DNA of 64,000 nt from Alphaproteobacteria bacterium (GCA_947475445.1 CANJLC010000004.1:62001-126000); one strand, 5' to 3'; positions 25,940 through 36,328 are shown, numbered from the stretch's first letter. Made by a program: numbers and translations. Notes: generated by a model from the letters alone, not told the origin.

Positions 25940-27271
25940 ATGTCGAAGGCGGGAATTATATTGGCGGCGGGCCAGGGCACGCGGATGAAATCCGCGCTGC
26001 CCAAGGTGCTGCACCAGATCGCGGGCCTGCCGCTCCTGGGCCATGTCGTGGCGGCGATGCGAGGCGCCGGCGTGGACCGCATCGTGGTGGTGACCTCGCC
26101 CTCGGGCGATGCGGTGCGCGCCTATGCTGCAAGCCTTGCCTGCGAAAGCGTCGTGCAGGACCAGCAGCTTGGCACCGGCCATGCCGCGCGCGCTGCCGAA
26201 GCCTTGCTCAGGGATTTCGACGGCACGCTGGTGATCGCCAATGGCGACATGCCGCTCGTGCTGGCTGATACCATCAATGAATGCCTCAAGGCGCAGGCCC
26301 GCACCGGCCTGGCCATGCTGGCCTTCCAGGCCTCCGACCCGGCCCAATATGGCCGCGTGCTGCTGACGCCCGACGGCTTCCTCAACCGCATTGTCGAATA
26401 CAAGGACGCCAGCGAGCCGGAACGCGGCATCACTTTGTGCAATGGCGGCTGCTATGCCGCCGATGCCCGGAAATTCTTCCGCTGGGCCGCGGCGCTGAAA
26501 AACCAGAATGCCCAGCAGGAATTCTACCTCACCGATGTGCCCTCCATCGCCCGCACGGACGGCGTCAACTGCGCCATCGCCGTGGCCGATGAAACCTCGG
26601 TGCTGGGCGTCAACAGCCGCAGCGAACTGGCCGAAGCGGAAGAAAAATTCCAGCAGCGCATGCGCGCCCGGCTTCTTGCGGATGGCGTTGGCATGACGGC
26701 GCCGGCAACGGTCTATTTTGCGTATGACACAATGGTGGACGCAGACGCGTATATCGAACCCTTTGTGGTGTTCGGCCCCGGCGTCACCATCCGCACCGGC
26801 GCGCGGATCCGCAGCCACTCTCACATCGAAGGCGCGGAAGTTTCGACCGGCGCCATCATCGGGCCTTTTGCGCGCCTGCGTCCCGGCGCGAAAATCGGCG
26901 AGGGCGCCCATATCGGCAATTTCGTGGAAGTAAAGAATGCCGTGATCGGGCCGGGCGCCAAGGCCAACCATCTCACCTACCTGGGGGATGCGGTGGTGGG
27001 TGCAGGTGCCAACATTGGCGCCGGCACCATCACCTGCAACTATGACGGCTTCACCAAGGCATTGACCGAAATCGGCGCAGGGGCTTTCATCGGCTCCGAC
27101 ACGTCGCTGGTGGCCCCGGTCAAGGTTGGCGCAGGCGCCATCACGGCGGCGGGCTCGGTGATCACCAGGGATGTTGCGCCCGATGCGCTGGCCATCGCGC
27201 GCGGTGTGCTGACGGAAAAACCGGGCTGGGCGAAAGCTTTTCGCGAGAAGAAGCAGAAAGAAAAGAAATAA
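25940..27271 (+). CDS. glmU: Bifunctional GlcNAc-1-P uridyltransferase / GlcN-1-P acetyltransferase
   Basis: A 443-residue two-domain enzyme. The N-terminal half is a nucleotidyltransferase (ILAAGQGTRMKSALPKVLH, QLGTGHAA, NGDMPLV); the C-terminal half, from about residue 245, is a left-handed beta helix with hexapeptide repeats (IGPFARLRPGAKIGEGAHIG, and the acetyltransferase motif NYDGFTK). It makes UDP-GlcNAc for peptidoglycan and lipopolysaccharide. The TAA stop shares its last A with the glmS ATG, so the two are translationally coupled. Confidence 0.97.
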   Translation: MSKAGIILAAGQGTRMKSALPKVLHQIAGLPLLGHVVAAMRGAGVDRIVVVTSPSGDAVRAYAASLACESVVQDQQLGTGHAARAAEALLRDFDGTLVIANGDMPLVLADTINECLKAQARTGLAMLAFQASDPAQYGRVLLTPDGFLNRIVEYKDASEPERGITLCNGGCYAADARKFFRWAAALKNQNAQQEFYLTDVPSIARTDGVNCAIAVADETSVLGVNSRSELAEAEEKFQQRMRARLLADGVGMTAPATVYFAYDTMVDADAYIEPFVVFGPGVTIRTGARIRSHSHIEGAEVSTGAIIGPFARLRPGAKIGEGAHIGNFVEVKNAVIGPGAKANHLTYLGDAVVGAGANIGAGTITCNYDGFTKALTEIGAGAFIGSDTSLVAPVKVGAGAITAAGSVITRDVAPDALAIARGVLTEKPGWAKAFREKKQKEKK

Positions 27272-29097
27272 TGTGCGGCATTGTCGGCATCGCTGGCACC
27301 AAGGACGTGGCGCCGGTCATCCTGGAAGCGCTGCGCCGCCTGGAATATCGCGGCTATGATTCCGCCGGCATCGCCACCCTGGTGGGCGGTGCCATCGAAC
27401 GCCGCCGTTCGCCGGGCAAATTGTCCAGGCTGGATGCGGTGCTGCAGAAACAGCCTTTGTCCGGCCATACCGGCATCGGCCACACGCGCTGGGCCACCCA
27501 TGGCGCGCCCAGCGAAGCCAATGCCCATCCCCATGCCACGGCGCGCGTCGCCATTGTCCATAACGGCATCATCGAGAATTTCCGCGAGCTGCGCGACGAA
27601 CTGACGGCCAAAGGCCACAAGTTTGAATCCCAGACTGACAGCGAAGTGGCCGCCCACCTCATCACCGACAATCTGGACAAGGGCATGACGCCTGAGGCCG
27701 CCGCCAAGGCGGCCGTGGCGCGGCTGACGGGCGCCTATTCCATCGCCATGATCTTCAAGGACCATGAGGGCCTTCTGATCGGCGCGCGCAAGGGCGCGCC
27801 GCTGGCGGTGGGTTATGCCGCGAGTGAAGCCTATCTGGGCTCGGACGCCTTCGCGCTGGCGCCCTTCACCAACAAGGTCGCCTACCTGGAAGACGGCGAT
27901 GTGGTGGTGATCGACAAGGCGCAGGTCTCGATCTTCGACGAAAAGGACCGCCCCGCCAACCGCGAGGTCAAGACCACCGCTGCCAGCGCCGCGCTGGTGG
28001 ACAAGGCGGGCCACAGCCATTTCATGGCCAAAGAGATTCATGAGCAGCCCGAAGTGGTGGGCCATACGCTGGCGCATTATCTCGATCCCGCCGGCCCGGT
28101 GGTGCGCCGCCAGGACAATGGCCTGTTCGAGGTCCTGAAGAAGACGCCGCGCCTGACCATCTCGGCCTGCGGCACTGCCTATTACGCCGGCATGGTCGGA
28201 AAATACTGGTTCGAGAAACTGGGCCGCATGTCCATGCAGGTGGATGTCGCCTCGGAGCTGCGCTATCGCGATATGGTTTACCCGGAAGACGGCGCGGCGT
28301 TGTTCGTTTCCCAGTCCGGGGAGACTGCCGACACGCTGGCGGCGCTGCGCGAAGCCAAGAAGCAGGGCCAGACCACCATCGCCGTGGTCAATGTGGCGGA
28401 AAGCTCCATCGCCCGCGAAGCCGATATCGTGCTGCCCACCTATGCCGGACCCGAGATCGGCGTCGCCTCAACCAAGGCCTTTACCTGCCAGCTTTCGGCG
28501 CTGGCCTGTTTTGGCATTGCGGCCGGCGTGGCGCGCGGCCATCTCGATGCGGCCGCCGAAAAACGGCTCTGCGCCGCGCTGCTGGAAACGCCGCGCCACA
28601 TGGCTGAATTCCTCAAGCAGGAAGAAAAAGTCAAATTGCTGGGCGAGGAAATCGCCAAGGCCCGCGACGTACTCTACATGGGCCGTGGCCCCAGTTTCCC
28701 GCTGGCGCTGGAAGGCGCGCTGAAGCTGAAGGAAATTTCCTACATCCATGCCGAAGGCTATGCCGCCGGTGAAATGAAACATGGCCCCATCGCCCTGATT
28801 GACGAGGATGTGCCCATCATCGTCATCGCGCCCCATGACGAGCTGTACGAAAAGACCATTTCCAACATGCAGGAAGTGATGGCGCGCGGCGGCAAGGTGC
28901 TTCTGATATCCGACGCCCGCGGCGTGGCCGAAGCCGGCCCGGTCTGGGCCTCGATCACGGTGCCCGACACCGATCCCTTCATCACCCCGCTGCTCTATGC
29001 CCTGCCGGTGCAGCTGCTGGCTTATTACGCCGCGCTGGCCAAAGGCACCGACGTGGACCAGCCGCGCAACCTGGCCAAATCTGTGACTGTGGAATAG
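27271..29097 (+). CDS. glmS: Glutamine--fructose-6-phosphate aminotransferase
   Basis: A 608-residue enzyme that makes glucosamine-6-phosphate. It begins MCGIVGIAG, with Cys as the N-terminal nucleophile of the glutaminase domain; HTRWATHG and HNGIIENF follow. Two SIS isomerase domains occupy the second half (FVSQSGETADT, GRGPSFPLALEGALKLKE) and it ends LAKSVTVE as usual. I see no glmS ribozyme, which is not expected in this class. Together with glmU it covers three of the four steps from fructose-6-P to UDP-GlcNAc. Confidence 0.98.
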   Translation: MCGIVGIAGTKDVAPVILEALRRLEYRGYDSAGIATLVGGAIERRRSPGKLSRLDAVLQKQPLSGHTGIGHTRWATHGAPSEANAHPHATARVAIVHNGIIENFRELRDELTAKGHKFESQTDSEVAAHLITDNLDKGMTPEAAAKAAVARLTGAYSIAMIFKDHEGLLIGARKGAPLAVGYAASEAYLGSDAFALAPFTNKVAYLEDGDVVVIDKAQVSIFDEKDRPANREVKTTAASAALVDKAGHSHFMAKEIHEQPEVVGHTLAHYLDPAGPVVRRQDNGLFEVLKKTPRLTISACGTAYYAGMVGKYWFEKLGRMSMQVDVASELRYRDMVYPEDGAALFVSQSGETADTLAALREAKKQGQTTIAVVNVAESSIAREADIVLPTYAGPEIGVASTKAFTCQLSALACFGIAAGVARGHLDAAAEKRLCAALLETPRHMAEFLKQEEKVKLLGEEIAKARDVLYMGRGPSFPLALEGALKLKEISYIHAEGYAAGEMKHGPIALIDEDVPIIVIAPHDELYEKTISNMQEVMARGGKVLLISDARGVAEAGPVWASITVPDTDPFITPLLYALPVQLLAYYAALAKGTDVDQPRNLAKSVTVE

Positions 29098-29144
29098 CGC
29101 GGCGCGCGCTTGGCCTTGTCGCGCGCTAACAGTATGGTCCGCCC

Positions 29145-29843
29145 ATGACCGATCAAAACGCCCTCAAACGCGCCGTCTGCGCCAAGGCCCTGGAATACGT
29201 CAAGGACGGCATGAAGCTGGGCCTTGGTTCGGGCACGACCGCCGAAATTTTTGTCGAGATGCTGGCGCCGCGGGTACGGGCCGGTGAAAAACTGCTTTGC
29301 GTGCCGACATCGGAACGCACCGCCGCCCATGCCCGCAAGCTGGGCATGACGCTGTCCACCCTGGACGAACAGGCGCCGCTCGACCTCACCATTGACGGCG
29401 CCGATGAGGCTGACCGCAATCTCGATCTCATCAAGGGCGGCGGCGGCATGCTGCTGCGCGAAAAGATCGTGGCGGCGTCCTCCAGGAAAATGCTGGTGAT
29501 CGCCGATGAATCCAAGCTGGTGCCGCGGCTGGGCAAATATCCGCTGCCGGTGGAAGTGATCGAGTTCGGCCACAAATCCACCGCCACCCGCCTTGCCGCC
29601 GCTTTCGTCGCCCTGGGATACGCGAGCGTGCCCATGACGCTGCGCCAGAGGGATGGCGCGACCTTCAAGACTGACAGCAACAACGTGATCTACGACTGCG
29701 CCTTTGGCGCCATCCAGAACGCGCCCAAGCTGGCCACCGCCATCCTGGCTGTACCGGGCGTGGTGGAACATGGACTCTTCATCGGCATCGCCACCACGCT
29801 GTTGATCGCGGGTCCGGGCGAAGTGGAAGTCATCGAAAAGTGA
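29145..29843 (+). CDS. rpiA: Ribose-5-phosphate isomerase A
   Basis: A 232-residue enzyme interconverting ribose-5-P and ribulose-5-P. Conserved blocks: LGLGSGTTAEIFVE, DLTIDGADEADR (catalytic acids) and KGGGGMLLREK (catalytic Lys). The length matches the family. The last four bases overlap the gor start (GTGA), a coupled pair that joins pentose-phosphate flux to NADPH-using glutathione reduction. Confidence 0.97.
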   Translation: MTDQNALKRAVCAKALEYVKDGMKLGLGSGTTAEIFVEMLAPRVRAGEKLLCVPTSERTAAHARKLGMTLSTLDEQAPLDLTIDGADEADRNLDLIKGGGGMLLREKIVAASSRKMLVIADESKLVPRLGKYPLPVEVIEFGHKSTATRLAAAFVALGYASVPMTLRQRDGATFKTDSNNVIYDCAFGAIQNAPKLATAILAVPGVVEHGLFIGIATTLLIAGPGEVEVIEK

Positions 29844-31234
29844 AATTCGACTTCGATCTGTTTGTGATCGGTGGCGGCTCGGGCGGCGTGCGCGCCAGCC
29901 GCATGGCGGCAGCCACAGGTGCCCGCGTGGCCCTGGCCGAGGAATACCGCATGGGCGGCACCTGCGTCATTCGCGGCTGCATTCCCAAGAAGCTGCTGGT
30001 CTATGCCAGCCAGTTTTCCGAAAATATCCGCGACGCCAAGGGCTATGGCTGGGATTTCGGTGACTGCAAGTTCGACTGGCCGACCCTGATCGCCAACAAG
30101 GACAAGGAGATCGCCCGGCTTGAAGGGCTATACACCAAGAATGTCATGGCGGCCGGCGTCACCATCCTGCAGGACCGCGCCGTGTTCGAGGACGAACATA
30201 CGCTGCGGCTGCTCAATTCCGGCAAGCTGGTAACGGCGGAAAAAATCCTCATCGCCACCGGCAACCGCCCCACCCGCGAGATGGGCACTTCCCACGTCAT
30301 TCCCGGCGGAGAATTGTGCATCACGTCAGACGAGGCCTTTCACTTAAAGGAAATGCCCAAGCGCATATTGATCGCCGGAGGCGGCTATATCGCGCTGGAA
30401 TTCGCCCATATCTTCCACGGCCTGGGAAGCCATGTCTCGCTGGTCTATCGCGGCGACAAGCCCCTGCGCGGTTTCGACGAGGATCTGCGCGAGGCGCTTT
30501 GCACCTCCATGCAGACCCGCGGGCTTGATGTGATGCTGGGCTGCGAATTCACCAAGGTGGAGAAGCGAGGCAATTGCCTGCATGCCGAAACCAACAAGGG
30601 CGGCGTGATCGAATGCGACCAGATCATGCTGGCCATCGGCCGCCAGCCCAACACCATGGCGCTGCATGTCGAGAAGGCGGGCGTGGAGCTGGGCAAAAAA
30701 GGCGAGGTGAAGGTGGATGATTATTCCCGCACCTCCGCCGCGCATATCTATGCCGTGGGCGACGTCACCGACCGGGTGCAGCTGACGCCGGTGGCCATCC
30801 ACGAAGCCATGTGTTTTGTCGAAACCGCCTTCAAGGGCAATCCGGTAAAGCCCGATCACGCCCATATTCCCAGCGCTGTCTTCACCACGCCGGAAATCGG
30901 CACCGTTGGCCTGTCGGAAGAAAAGGCCCTGTTCAAGGGCCACAGCATTGATATCTATAAATCTTCCTTCCGTCCCCTGCTGCACACGCTGGGCGGCAGC
31001 GATGTGCGCACCATGATGAAGCTGGTGGTGGACGCCAAGACGGACAGGGTGCTGGGCTGCCATATCTTCGGCGACCATGCCGCCGAGATCATCCAGATCG
31101 TGGCCGTGGCGCTGAAGCTGGGCGTCACCAAGAAGGACCTGGACAGCACCATGGCCCTGCATCCCACCGCCGCCGAGGAACTGGTGACGATGCGGACCAA
31201 AAGCTATTCCAAAGAGCCCGCGAAACCCGGTTAA
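29840..31234 (+). CDS. gor: Glutathione-disulfide reductase
   Basis: A 464-residue FAD enzyme that reduces oxidised glutathione with NADPH. It has the FAD motif VIGGGSGGVRASR, the redox pair in GTCVIRGCIPKK, the NAD(P) motif IAGGGYIALEFAH, the second FAD motif IYAVGDVTDR and the C-terminal catalytic His in ALHPTAAEEL. The start is GTG overlapping rpiA by 4 bases. After the second GxGxxA-type motif the residues include VYRGDKPLRGFD, with arginines fitting NADPH binding, typical of alphaproteobacterial Gor. Confidence 0.95.
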   Translation: MKFDFDLFVIGGGSGGVRASRMAAATGARVALAEEYRMGGTCVIRGCIPKKLLVYASQFSENIRDAKGYGWDFGDCKFDWPTLIANKDKEIARLEGLYTKNVMAAGVTILQDRAVFEDEHTLRLLNSGKLVTAEKILIATGNRPTREMGTSHVIPGGELCITSDEAFHLKEMPKRILIAGGGYIALEFAHIFHGLGSHVSLVYRGDKPLRGFDEDLREALCTSMQTRGLDVMLGCEFTKVEKRGNCLHAETNKGGVIECDQIMLAIGRQPNTMALHVEKAGVELGKKGEVKVDDYSRTSAAHIYAVGDVTDRVQLTPVAIHEAMCFVETAFKGNPVKPDHAHIPSAVFTTPEIGTVGLSEEKALFKGHSIDIYKSSFRPLLHTLGGSDVRTMMKLVVDAKTDRVLGCHIFGDHAAEIIQIVAVALKLGVTKKDLDSTMALHPTAAEELVTMRTKSYSKEPAKPG

Positions 31235-31338
31235 CCTTTTGCCGCAATAGGGTATTTCCCCGCCGCCGGCCCGTGAAGCTGGTAAAAACAGGGCGCTTCC
31301 CCTATATCCGGGGCCCTTATTGGCGCGAGGAGTAAACG

Positions 31339-32718
31339 GTGGCCCCCAATTGGACCCCGCAAAGCTGGCAGGACAAGCCCATCCGTCAGGTCCCGACCTA
31401 TCCGGACCAGGCGGCGCTGGATGCCGTGCTGGCGCGCGTCCGCACCCATCCGCCGCTGGTGTTCGCGGGCGAAGCGCGCAACCTGACCGCGGCGCTGGGC
31501 CAGGTGGCGGAAGGCAAGGCCTTCCTGCTGCAGGGCGGCGACTGCGCCGAGAGCTTCGCCGAATTCCATCCCGACAATATCCGCGACATGTTCCGCGTCA
31601 TGCTGCAGATGGCCGTGGTGCTGACATTCGCCGCCGGCGTGCCGGTGGTGAAGGTGGGCCGCATCGCCGGCCAGTTCGCCAAGCCGCGTTCCGACGACAA
31701 TGAAACGATAAACGGCGTCACCCTGCCATCCTATCGCGGCGACAATATCAACGGCAGCGAGTTCACGGCAGCCGCGCGCATTCCCGATCCCCAGCGCATG
31801 CTGCAGGCCACCGCCCAGTCCGCCGCCACGCTCAACCTGCTGCGCGCCTTCGCGCAAGGCGGCTATGCCGATCTGCACAATGTCCATCGCTGGATGCTGG
31901 GCTTTATTTCGGACTCGCCCGCCGGCGAGCAGTATCAGGGCCTGGCCCAGCGCATTTCCGAAACGCTGGAATTCATGGCGGCCTGCGGCATTACTTCCGA
32001 AAGCGTGCCCCAGCTGCGCGGCACCGATTTCTACACTTCGCATGAAGCGCTGCTGCTGGCCTATGAGCAGGCCATGACCCGCGTGGATTCCACCAGCGGC
32101 GACTGGTACGACACCTCCGCCCACATGCTGTGGATCGGCGACCGCACCCGCCAGCTCGACGGCGCACATGTCGAATTCATGCGTGGCATCAAGAATCCCA
32201 TCGGCCTGAAATGCGGTCCCTCGCTGGGCGAAGATGAATTGCTGCGCCTGATTGCCACCCTGAACCCGCAGAACATCCCGGGCCGCCTGACCTTGATCGC
32301 CCGCTTCGGCGCCGACAAGATCGCCGAAAAGCTGCCGCCCTTGGTGCGCGCGGTGAAACGCGAAGGCGCCAAGGTGGTGTGGTCCTCCGATCCCATGCAT
32401 GGCAACACCATCAAGCTGCAATCGGGCTACAAGACCCGTCCGGTGGACCGCATCCTGGAAGAAGTGCGCAGTTTCTTTTCTGTGCACCGCGCCGAAGGCA
32501 CCCATGCCGGCGGCGTGCATTTCGAAATGACCGGCCAGGACGTCACCGAATGCCTGGGCGGCGCGCAGGCGATCAAGGAGCTTGATCTTGCCGAGCGTTA
32601 CCAGACCGCCTGCGATCCGCGCCTCAATGCCAGCCAGGCGCTGGAACTGGCCTTCCTGATCGCGCAGGGCATCCGCGACGAACGCATGAAGGACGCGGGC
32701 CTCGCGGCTTCCGCCTAA
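31339..32718 (+). CDS. aroG: Class II 3-deoxy-7-phosphoheptulonate synthase (DAHP synthase)
   Basis: A 459-residue type II (plant/Mycobacterium-like) DAHP synthase that joins phosphoenolpyruvate and erythrose-4-P in the first step of aromatic amino acid synthesis. Signatures are [11 protein letters not shown] with the metal cysteine, SSDPMHGNT, and [15 protein letters not shown]. The start is GTG with GAGGAG 6 bases upstream. The gene is followed without a gap by a small membrane protein. The symbol aroG is used loosely; it is not homologous in sequence to E. coli AroG. Confidence 0.95.
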   Translation: MAPNWTPQSWQDKPIRQVPTYPDQAALDAVLARVRTHPPLVFAGEARNLTAALGQVAEGKAFLLQGGDCAESFAEFHPDNIRDMFRVMLQMAVVLTFAAGVPVVKVGRIAGQFAKPRSDDNETINGVTLPSYRGDNINGSEFTAAARIPDPQRMLQATAQSAATLNLLRAFAQGGYADLHNVHRWMLGFISDSPAGEQYQGLAQRISETLEFMAACGITSESVPQLRGTDFYTSHEALLLAYEQAMTRVDSTSGDWYDTSAHMLWIGDRTRQLDGAHVEFMRGIKNPIGLKCGPSLGEDELLRLIATLNPQNIPGRLTLIARFGADKIAEKLPPLVRAVKREGAKVVWSSDPMHGNTIKLQSGYKTRPVDRILEEVRSFFSVHRAEGTHAGGVHFEMTGQDVTECLGGAQAIKELDLAERYQTACDPRLNASQALELAFLIAQGIRDERMKDAGLAASA

Positions 32719-33483
32719 ATGGGTATCGCCAGATTGCTGGCAAAGGCCTGGGTCGTTTTCTGCATTTTTTCCGGCGCGCATGCGCTTCGCATTGCGCTGG
32801 CCACCGGGCAGCCGCTGCCGTCCGCGGCTTTCTCCATCGGCATCTGCGTGCTGCTGTTCGTGGCGATGGGGCTTTTGTTCGCGGGCGGCTTTGGCGTGGC
32901 GGGCGGCCCGCTGGCCGGCGACAGGCCCGGCGCGCCGCTGATCGCCCGGCTGAAGCCGCGTTACCTGGTCCCCGGCTTCGACGAAATCGTTTTCATGGTT
33001 TTCCTGGCCCTGAGTTTCACCGTCCAGGCGGTTGTCTCGCCCACCACGGTGGGCAGCGGCGTGCCGGGCGCGCTGGAATCGGCGCTCTATTTCGCCATTC
33101 CCGGCGAACGCGCGCTGGTGGACCAGCTCTCCCTTTGCAGCATGGATGGGGGCAGGGCGTTTGCCGGCGCCTTCACCTGGCTGCTGGCGTTGATCTATCT
33201 CGCCTCGGCGGCGTCACGGATCAAATTGTCGGCCGGGCTGATGCGGCTGGAGCGGGCGGGACGTCCCGATATCCTGGGGCCCACCTTGCGCGCCTTCCTT
33301 TTGGGCTGCGTGGCGGTGGTGGGCATCCAGTTTCTCGCCATGGGTTCGGCTTATCCCTGGTTCGCCTGCAGCGCCTATACCGACATCACCGGTGCCCTGC
33401 TGATCGGGCTTTTCCCCCTGATGCTGGTCTATCTGATCGTGGCAGCCTTGACGTCTTTGATGGCCGCCTCTCCAGAAAACTGA
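32719..33483 (+). CDS. Hypothetical polytopic membrane protein (254 aa)
   Basis: The ATG follows the DAHP synthase stop directly. The product has about six hydrophobic stretches (for example FSIGICVLLFVAMGLLFAGG, IVFMVFLALSFTVQAVV, FTWLLALIYLASAAS, GCVAVVGIQFLAMG and ALLIGLFPLMLVYLIVAAL). I recognise no domain and no catalytic motif. Co-translation with a cytosolic shikimate enzyme suggests only shared expression. Lack of charged pore residues argues against a classical transporter. Confidence 0.75.
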   Translation: MGIARLLAKAWVVFCIFSGAHALRIALATGQPLPSAAFSIGICVLLFVAMGLLFAGGFGVAGGPLAGDRPGAPLIARLKPRYLVPGFDEIVFMVFLALSFTVQAVVSPTTVGSGVPGALESALYFAIPGERALVDQLSLCSMDGGRAFAGAFTWLLALIYLASAASRIKLSAGLMRLERAGRPDILGPTLRAFLLGCVAVVGIQFLAMGSAYPWFACSAYTDITGALLIGLFPLMLVYLIVAALTSLMAASPEN

Positions 33484-33561
33484 TATACATCAATCAGTTA
33501 ACCATCACCGTAACATCCCGAAACATCTTATGACTAGTGCTTTGCTGCACTGCGATGCCTT

Positions 33562-34575
33562 ATGGGTTCCAGATATTCGCCAAGGGGCCGGGATTTGTTT
33601 TTACGCCGCCGTGTACCGGAAAATGGACCGCTGAAAGCTGCCGTCATCGGCGCTGGCGCCTTTGGCCGTCACCATGCCACCAAATATCGCGCCCTGGCCG
33701 AAGCCGGCGCAGGCGTTGAGCTCTTCGCCATTGCCGATCCCAGCGCCGATGTGCGCCGCGCTGCCGTTTCACAGCATGGCGTGCTGGCGGTTGGCGACTG
33801 GCGCGAACTTCTGGGCAAGGTTGACCTGGTCAGCATCTGCTCGCCCGCCGTCACCCATGCTGAAATCGTGCGCGCCTTCCTGAATGCCGGCGCCCATGTG
33901 CTGGTGGAAAAGCCCATCGCCACCACGATTGAAGAAGCCAACGACCTTGTCGCCCTCGCCAGGCAGACAGGCAAGGTGCTGACAGTCGGCCACCAGGAAC
34001 GCTTTGTTTTCGCCCGCACCGGCCTGCTCGACCAGACGGAAACGCCCCTGGAAATCCAGTGCTGGCGCCGTGGTCCCTGGACGGGACGCGGTGATGACGT
34101 CAGCGCCGTGCTGGACCTGATGATCCATGACCTCGACCTGGTGCACACGCTGGTGGGCAGCAAGGTTGTCGATGTGCAGGCCCGCGGCCTTACCCAATAT
34201 GGTCCGCATGCGGACGAAGTTTCCGCCGCCGTCACTTTCGCCAATGGCACCGTGGCGCGCCTGGACACCAGCCGCATCGCCGAAACCCGCAAGCGCGGCC
34301 TGCGCGCCGTCTATGCCGATGGCGTGGTCGAGATCGATTTCATCACCCGCGAAGTCAAGAACACCACGCCCCGTCCGCTGGCGGCGCTGGAAATGGGCGA
34401 CCCGCTGGGCGATTCCGTGGCCAGCTTCGTGACGGCCGCCAAGACCGGCTCCGAGCCGCTGGTGCTGGCCGAACAGGCCCGCCAGGCGCTGGAAACCGCC
34501 GTGCGGATTGATGAAGCCGTGGAAGCGGGCATGCCCGTTGCGGTTCCGGCCATTGCAGGCCGCGCCGTCGCGTAA
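33562..34575 (+). CDS. Gfo/Idh/MocA-family oxidoreductase
   Basis: An up to 337-residue NAD(P)-dependent dehydrogenase. The Rossmann start is AAVIGAGAFGRHHATKY and the family lysine is in HVLVEKPIATT; the second domain has the DLMIHDLDLVH signature with its catalytic-type His. About 25 residues precede the Rossmann strand, so the true start could be later, such as the TTG at 33595. Some homologues act in UDP-sugar 3-oxidation or inositol metabolism; the substrate here is open. Confidence 0.88.
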   Translation: MGSRYSPRGRDLFLRRRVPENGPLKAAVIGAGAFGRHHATKYRALAEAGAGVELFAIADPSADVRRAAVSQHGVLAVGDWRELLGKVDLVSICSPAVTHAEIVRAFLNAGAHVLVEKPIATTIEEANDLVALARQTGKVLTVGHQERFVFARTGLLDQTETPLEIQCWRRGPWTGRGDDVSAVLDLMIHDLDLVHTLVGSKVVDVQARGLTQYGPHADEVSAAVTFANGTVARLDTSRIAETRKRGLRAVYADGVVEIDFITREVKNTTPRPLAALEMGDPLGDSVASFVTAAKTGSEPLVLAEQARQALETAVRIDEAVEAGMPVAVPAIAGRAVA

Positions 34576-34622
34576 AGCGCGCCGATAGCGCATTTCTTTC
34601 CCAAATGATTTAAACAACGGCC

Positions 34623-36278
34623 ATGACAGACCGTCTGCGCATCGCATTGGCCCAGCTCAATCCCGTGGTGGGTGACATCACGGGCAATCTGGCGCGCGCC
34701 CGCGCCGCCCGCGATACCGCCAAAGACGCGGACCTCATTCTTTTCTCCGAACTTTTCATCACCGCCTATCCGCTGGAAGACCTGGTGCTCAAGCCCGCCC
34801 TGGTGGCAGATGCCCGCGCCGCCATCGAGGCATTGGCGGCAGAAACCAAGACAGGCCCCGCCATCCTGATTGGCGCGCCGTGGAAAGATGGCGGCAGGCT
34901 CTACAATGCCTGCCTGCTGCTGGAAGGTGGCCGCATCGCCGGCCACACCTTCAAGGTGGACCTCCCCAATTACGGTGTGTTCGACGAAAAGCGCGTTTTC
35001 ACTGCCGGTCCCATGCCGCAGCCTTTCAATTTTCGCGGCATCAAGATCGGCGTGCCGGTGTGCGAGGACATCTGGACCGATACCGTGGCGCGGCATCTTG
35101 CCGATGCGGGCGCGGAAATATTGGCGGTGCCCAACGGTTCGCCCTTCGAGGCCGGCAAGGAAGATTTGCGCATTGCGCTGGCGAATAGCCGGGTGAAGGA
35201 AACCGGCTTGCCGCTGATCTATCTCAACCAGCTGGGCGGGCAGGATGAACTGGTGTTCGACGGCGCCAGCTTTGTCATCAATGCGGGCGGCGCCATGCCG
35301 CTCAGCCTGCCGGGCTGGCAGGAAAGAATCCTTGTCACCGACTGGGCGCGGGGCGCCAACGGCCAATGGGCCTGCGCGCCGGGCGAGCTGGCGAAAACAG
35401 AAGACCGCGCCAGCCAGGTTTATCACGCCATGATGCTGGGCCTGCGCGACTATGTGAACAAGAACCGCTTTCCCGGCGTGGTGCTGGGTCTTTCCGGCGG
35501 CATCGATTCCGCCCTGTCCGCCGCCGTGGCGGTGGATGCGCTGGGGGCCTCGCGTGTGCGCTGCGTGATGATGCCGTCGCGCTATACCAGCCGCGAAAGC
35601 CTTGAAGACGCCGATGCCTGTGCCCGCTTGCTGGGCATGCCCTATGAGACCATTGAGATCGAGCGCGCCGTGGCGGCGATGGGCGAAACACTATCACCGG
35701 CCTTTGCCGGCAAAAGCCCCGACACCACGGAAGAAAATATCCAGTCGCGCCTGCGGGGTGTGATCCTGATGGGGATTTCCAACAAATTCGGCCCCATGGT
35801 GCTGACCACCGGCAACAAGAGCGAGATGAGCGTGGGCTACGCCACCCTCTATGGCGACATGTGCGGCGGCTTTAATGTGCTGAAGGACATTTACAAGACC
35901 GAAATTTTCGCCCTGGCGCGCTGGCGCAACAGCTTCTCGCCGGAAGGCGCGCTGGGTCCGGCCGGCCGCGTGATGCCGCAGCGTGTCATCGACAAGCCGC
36001 CCACCGCCGAATTGCGCGCCAACCAGACCGACCAGGATTCCCTGCCGCCCTATGAAATCCTGGATGGCATACTGGAATGCCTGGTCGAGCATGAAATGAG
36101 TTTTGAGGAAACATTGGCCCAGGGCTATGACGCCGCCACCATCAAGCGGGTGGAGCATCTGCTCTATGTCTCGGAATATAAGCGCCGCCAGGCCCCGCCT
36201 GGCGTGAAGATTTCCTCGCGCAATTTCGGCCGCGACCGCCGCTATCCCATCACCAACGCCTACCGGGATGCGACCTGA
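34623..36278 (+). CDS. nadE: Glutamine-dependent NAD+ synthetase
   Basis: A 551-residue enzyme with an N-terminal nitrilase-type glutaminase (Glu in LFSELFITAYP, Lys in HTFKVDLPN, Cys in VPVCEDIWTD) and a C-terminal ATP-pyrophosphatase NAD synthetase (VVLGLSGGIDSALSAAV, TTGNKSEMSVGYATLYGD). It amidates deamido-NAD in the last step of NAD synthesis. This is the common proteobacterial two-domain form. It ends at a pair of intergenic palindromes before gltX. Confidence 0.96.
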   Translation: MTDRLRIALAQLNPVVGDITGNLARARAARDTAKDADLILFSELFITAYPLEDLVLKPALVADARAAIEALAAETKTGPAILIGAPWKDGGRLYNACLLLEGGRIAGHTFKVDLPNYGVFDEKRVFTAGPMPQPFNFRGIKIGVPVCEDIWTDTVARHLADAGAEILAVPNGSPFEAGKEDLRIALANSRVKETGLPLIYLNQLGGQDELVFDGASFVINAGGAMPLSLPGWQERILVTDWARGANGQWACAPGELAKTEDRASQVYHAMMLGLRDYVNKNRFPGVVLGLSGGIDSALSAAVAVDALGASRVRCVMMPSRYTSRESLEDADACARLLGMPYETIEIERAVAAMGETLSPAFAGKSPDTTEENIQSRLRGVILMGISNKFGPMVLTTGNKSEMSVGYATLYGDMCGGFNVLKDIYKTEIFALARWRNSFSPEGALGPAGRVMPQRVIDKPPTAELRANQTDQDSLPPYEILDGILECLVEHEMSFEETLAQGYDAATIKRVEHLLYVSEYKRRQAPPGVKISSRNFGRDRRYPITNAYRDAT

Positions 36279-36288
36279 TGAGGAGCGA

Positions 36289-36328
36289 TTTGCCAGAGGC
36301 AAACAAAACGATCCAGTGGATCGTTTTG
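36289..36328. repeat. Pair of adjacent perfect hairpins between nadE and gltX
   Basis: Hairpin one: TTTGCC-AGA-GGCAAA (36289-36303). Hairpin two: 11-bp arms CAAAACGATCC and GGATCGTTTTG around AGT (36304-36328), touching the first. The sequence that follows (GCCCGGAGCGCAAGCGGAGG) is GC-rich and ends in the gltX ribosome-binding site. It looks like an interspersed palindromic element placed in a gene junction; an open frame reads through it into gltX. Confidence 0.7.

Noticed and set aside
27200-27271. glmS ribozyme
   Set aside because: No leader exists because glmU and glmS overlap by one base.
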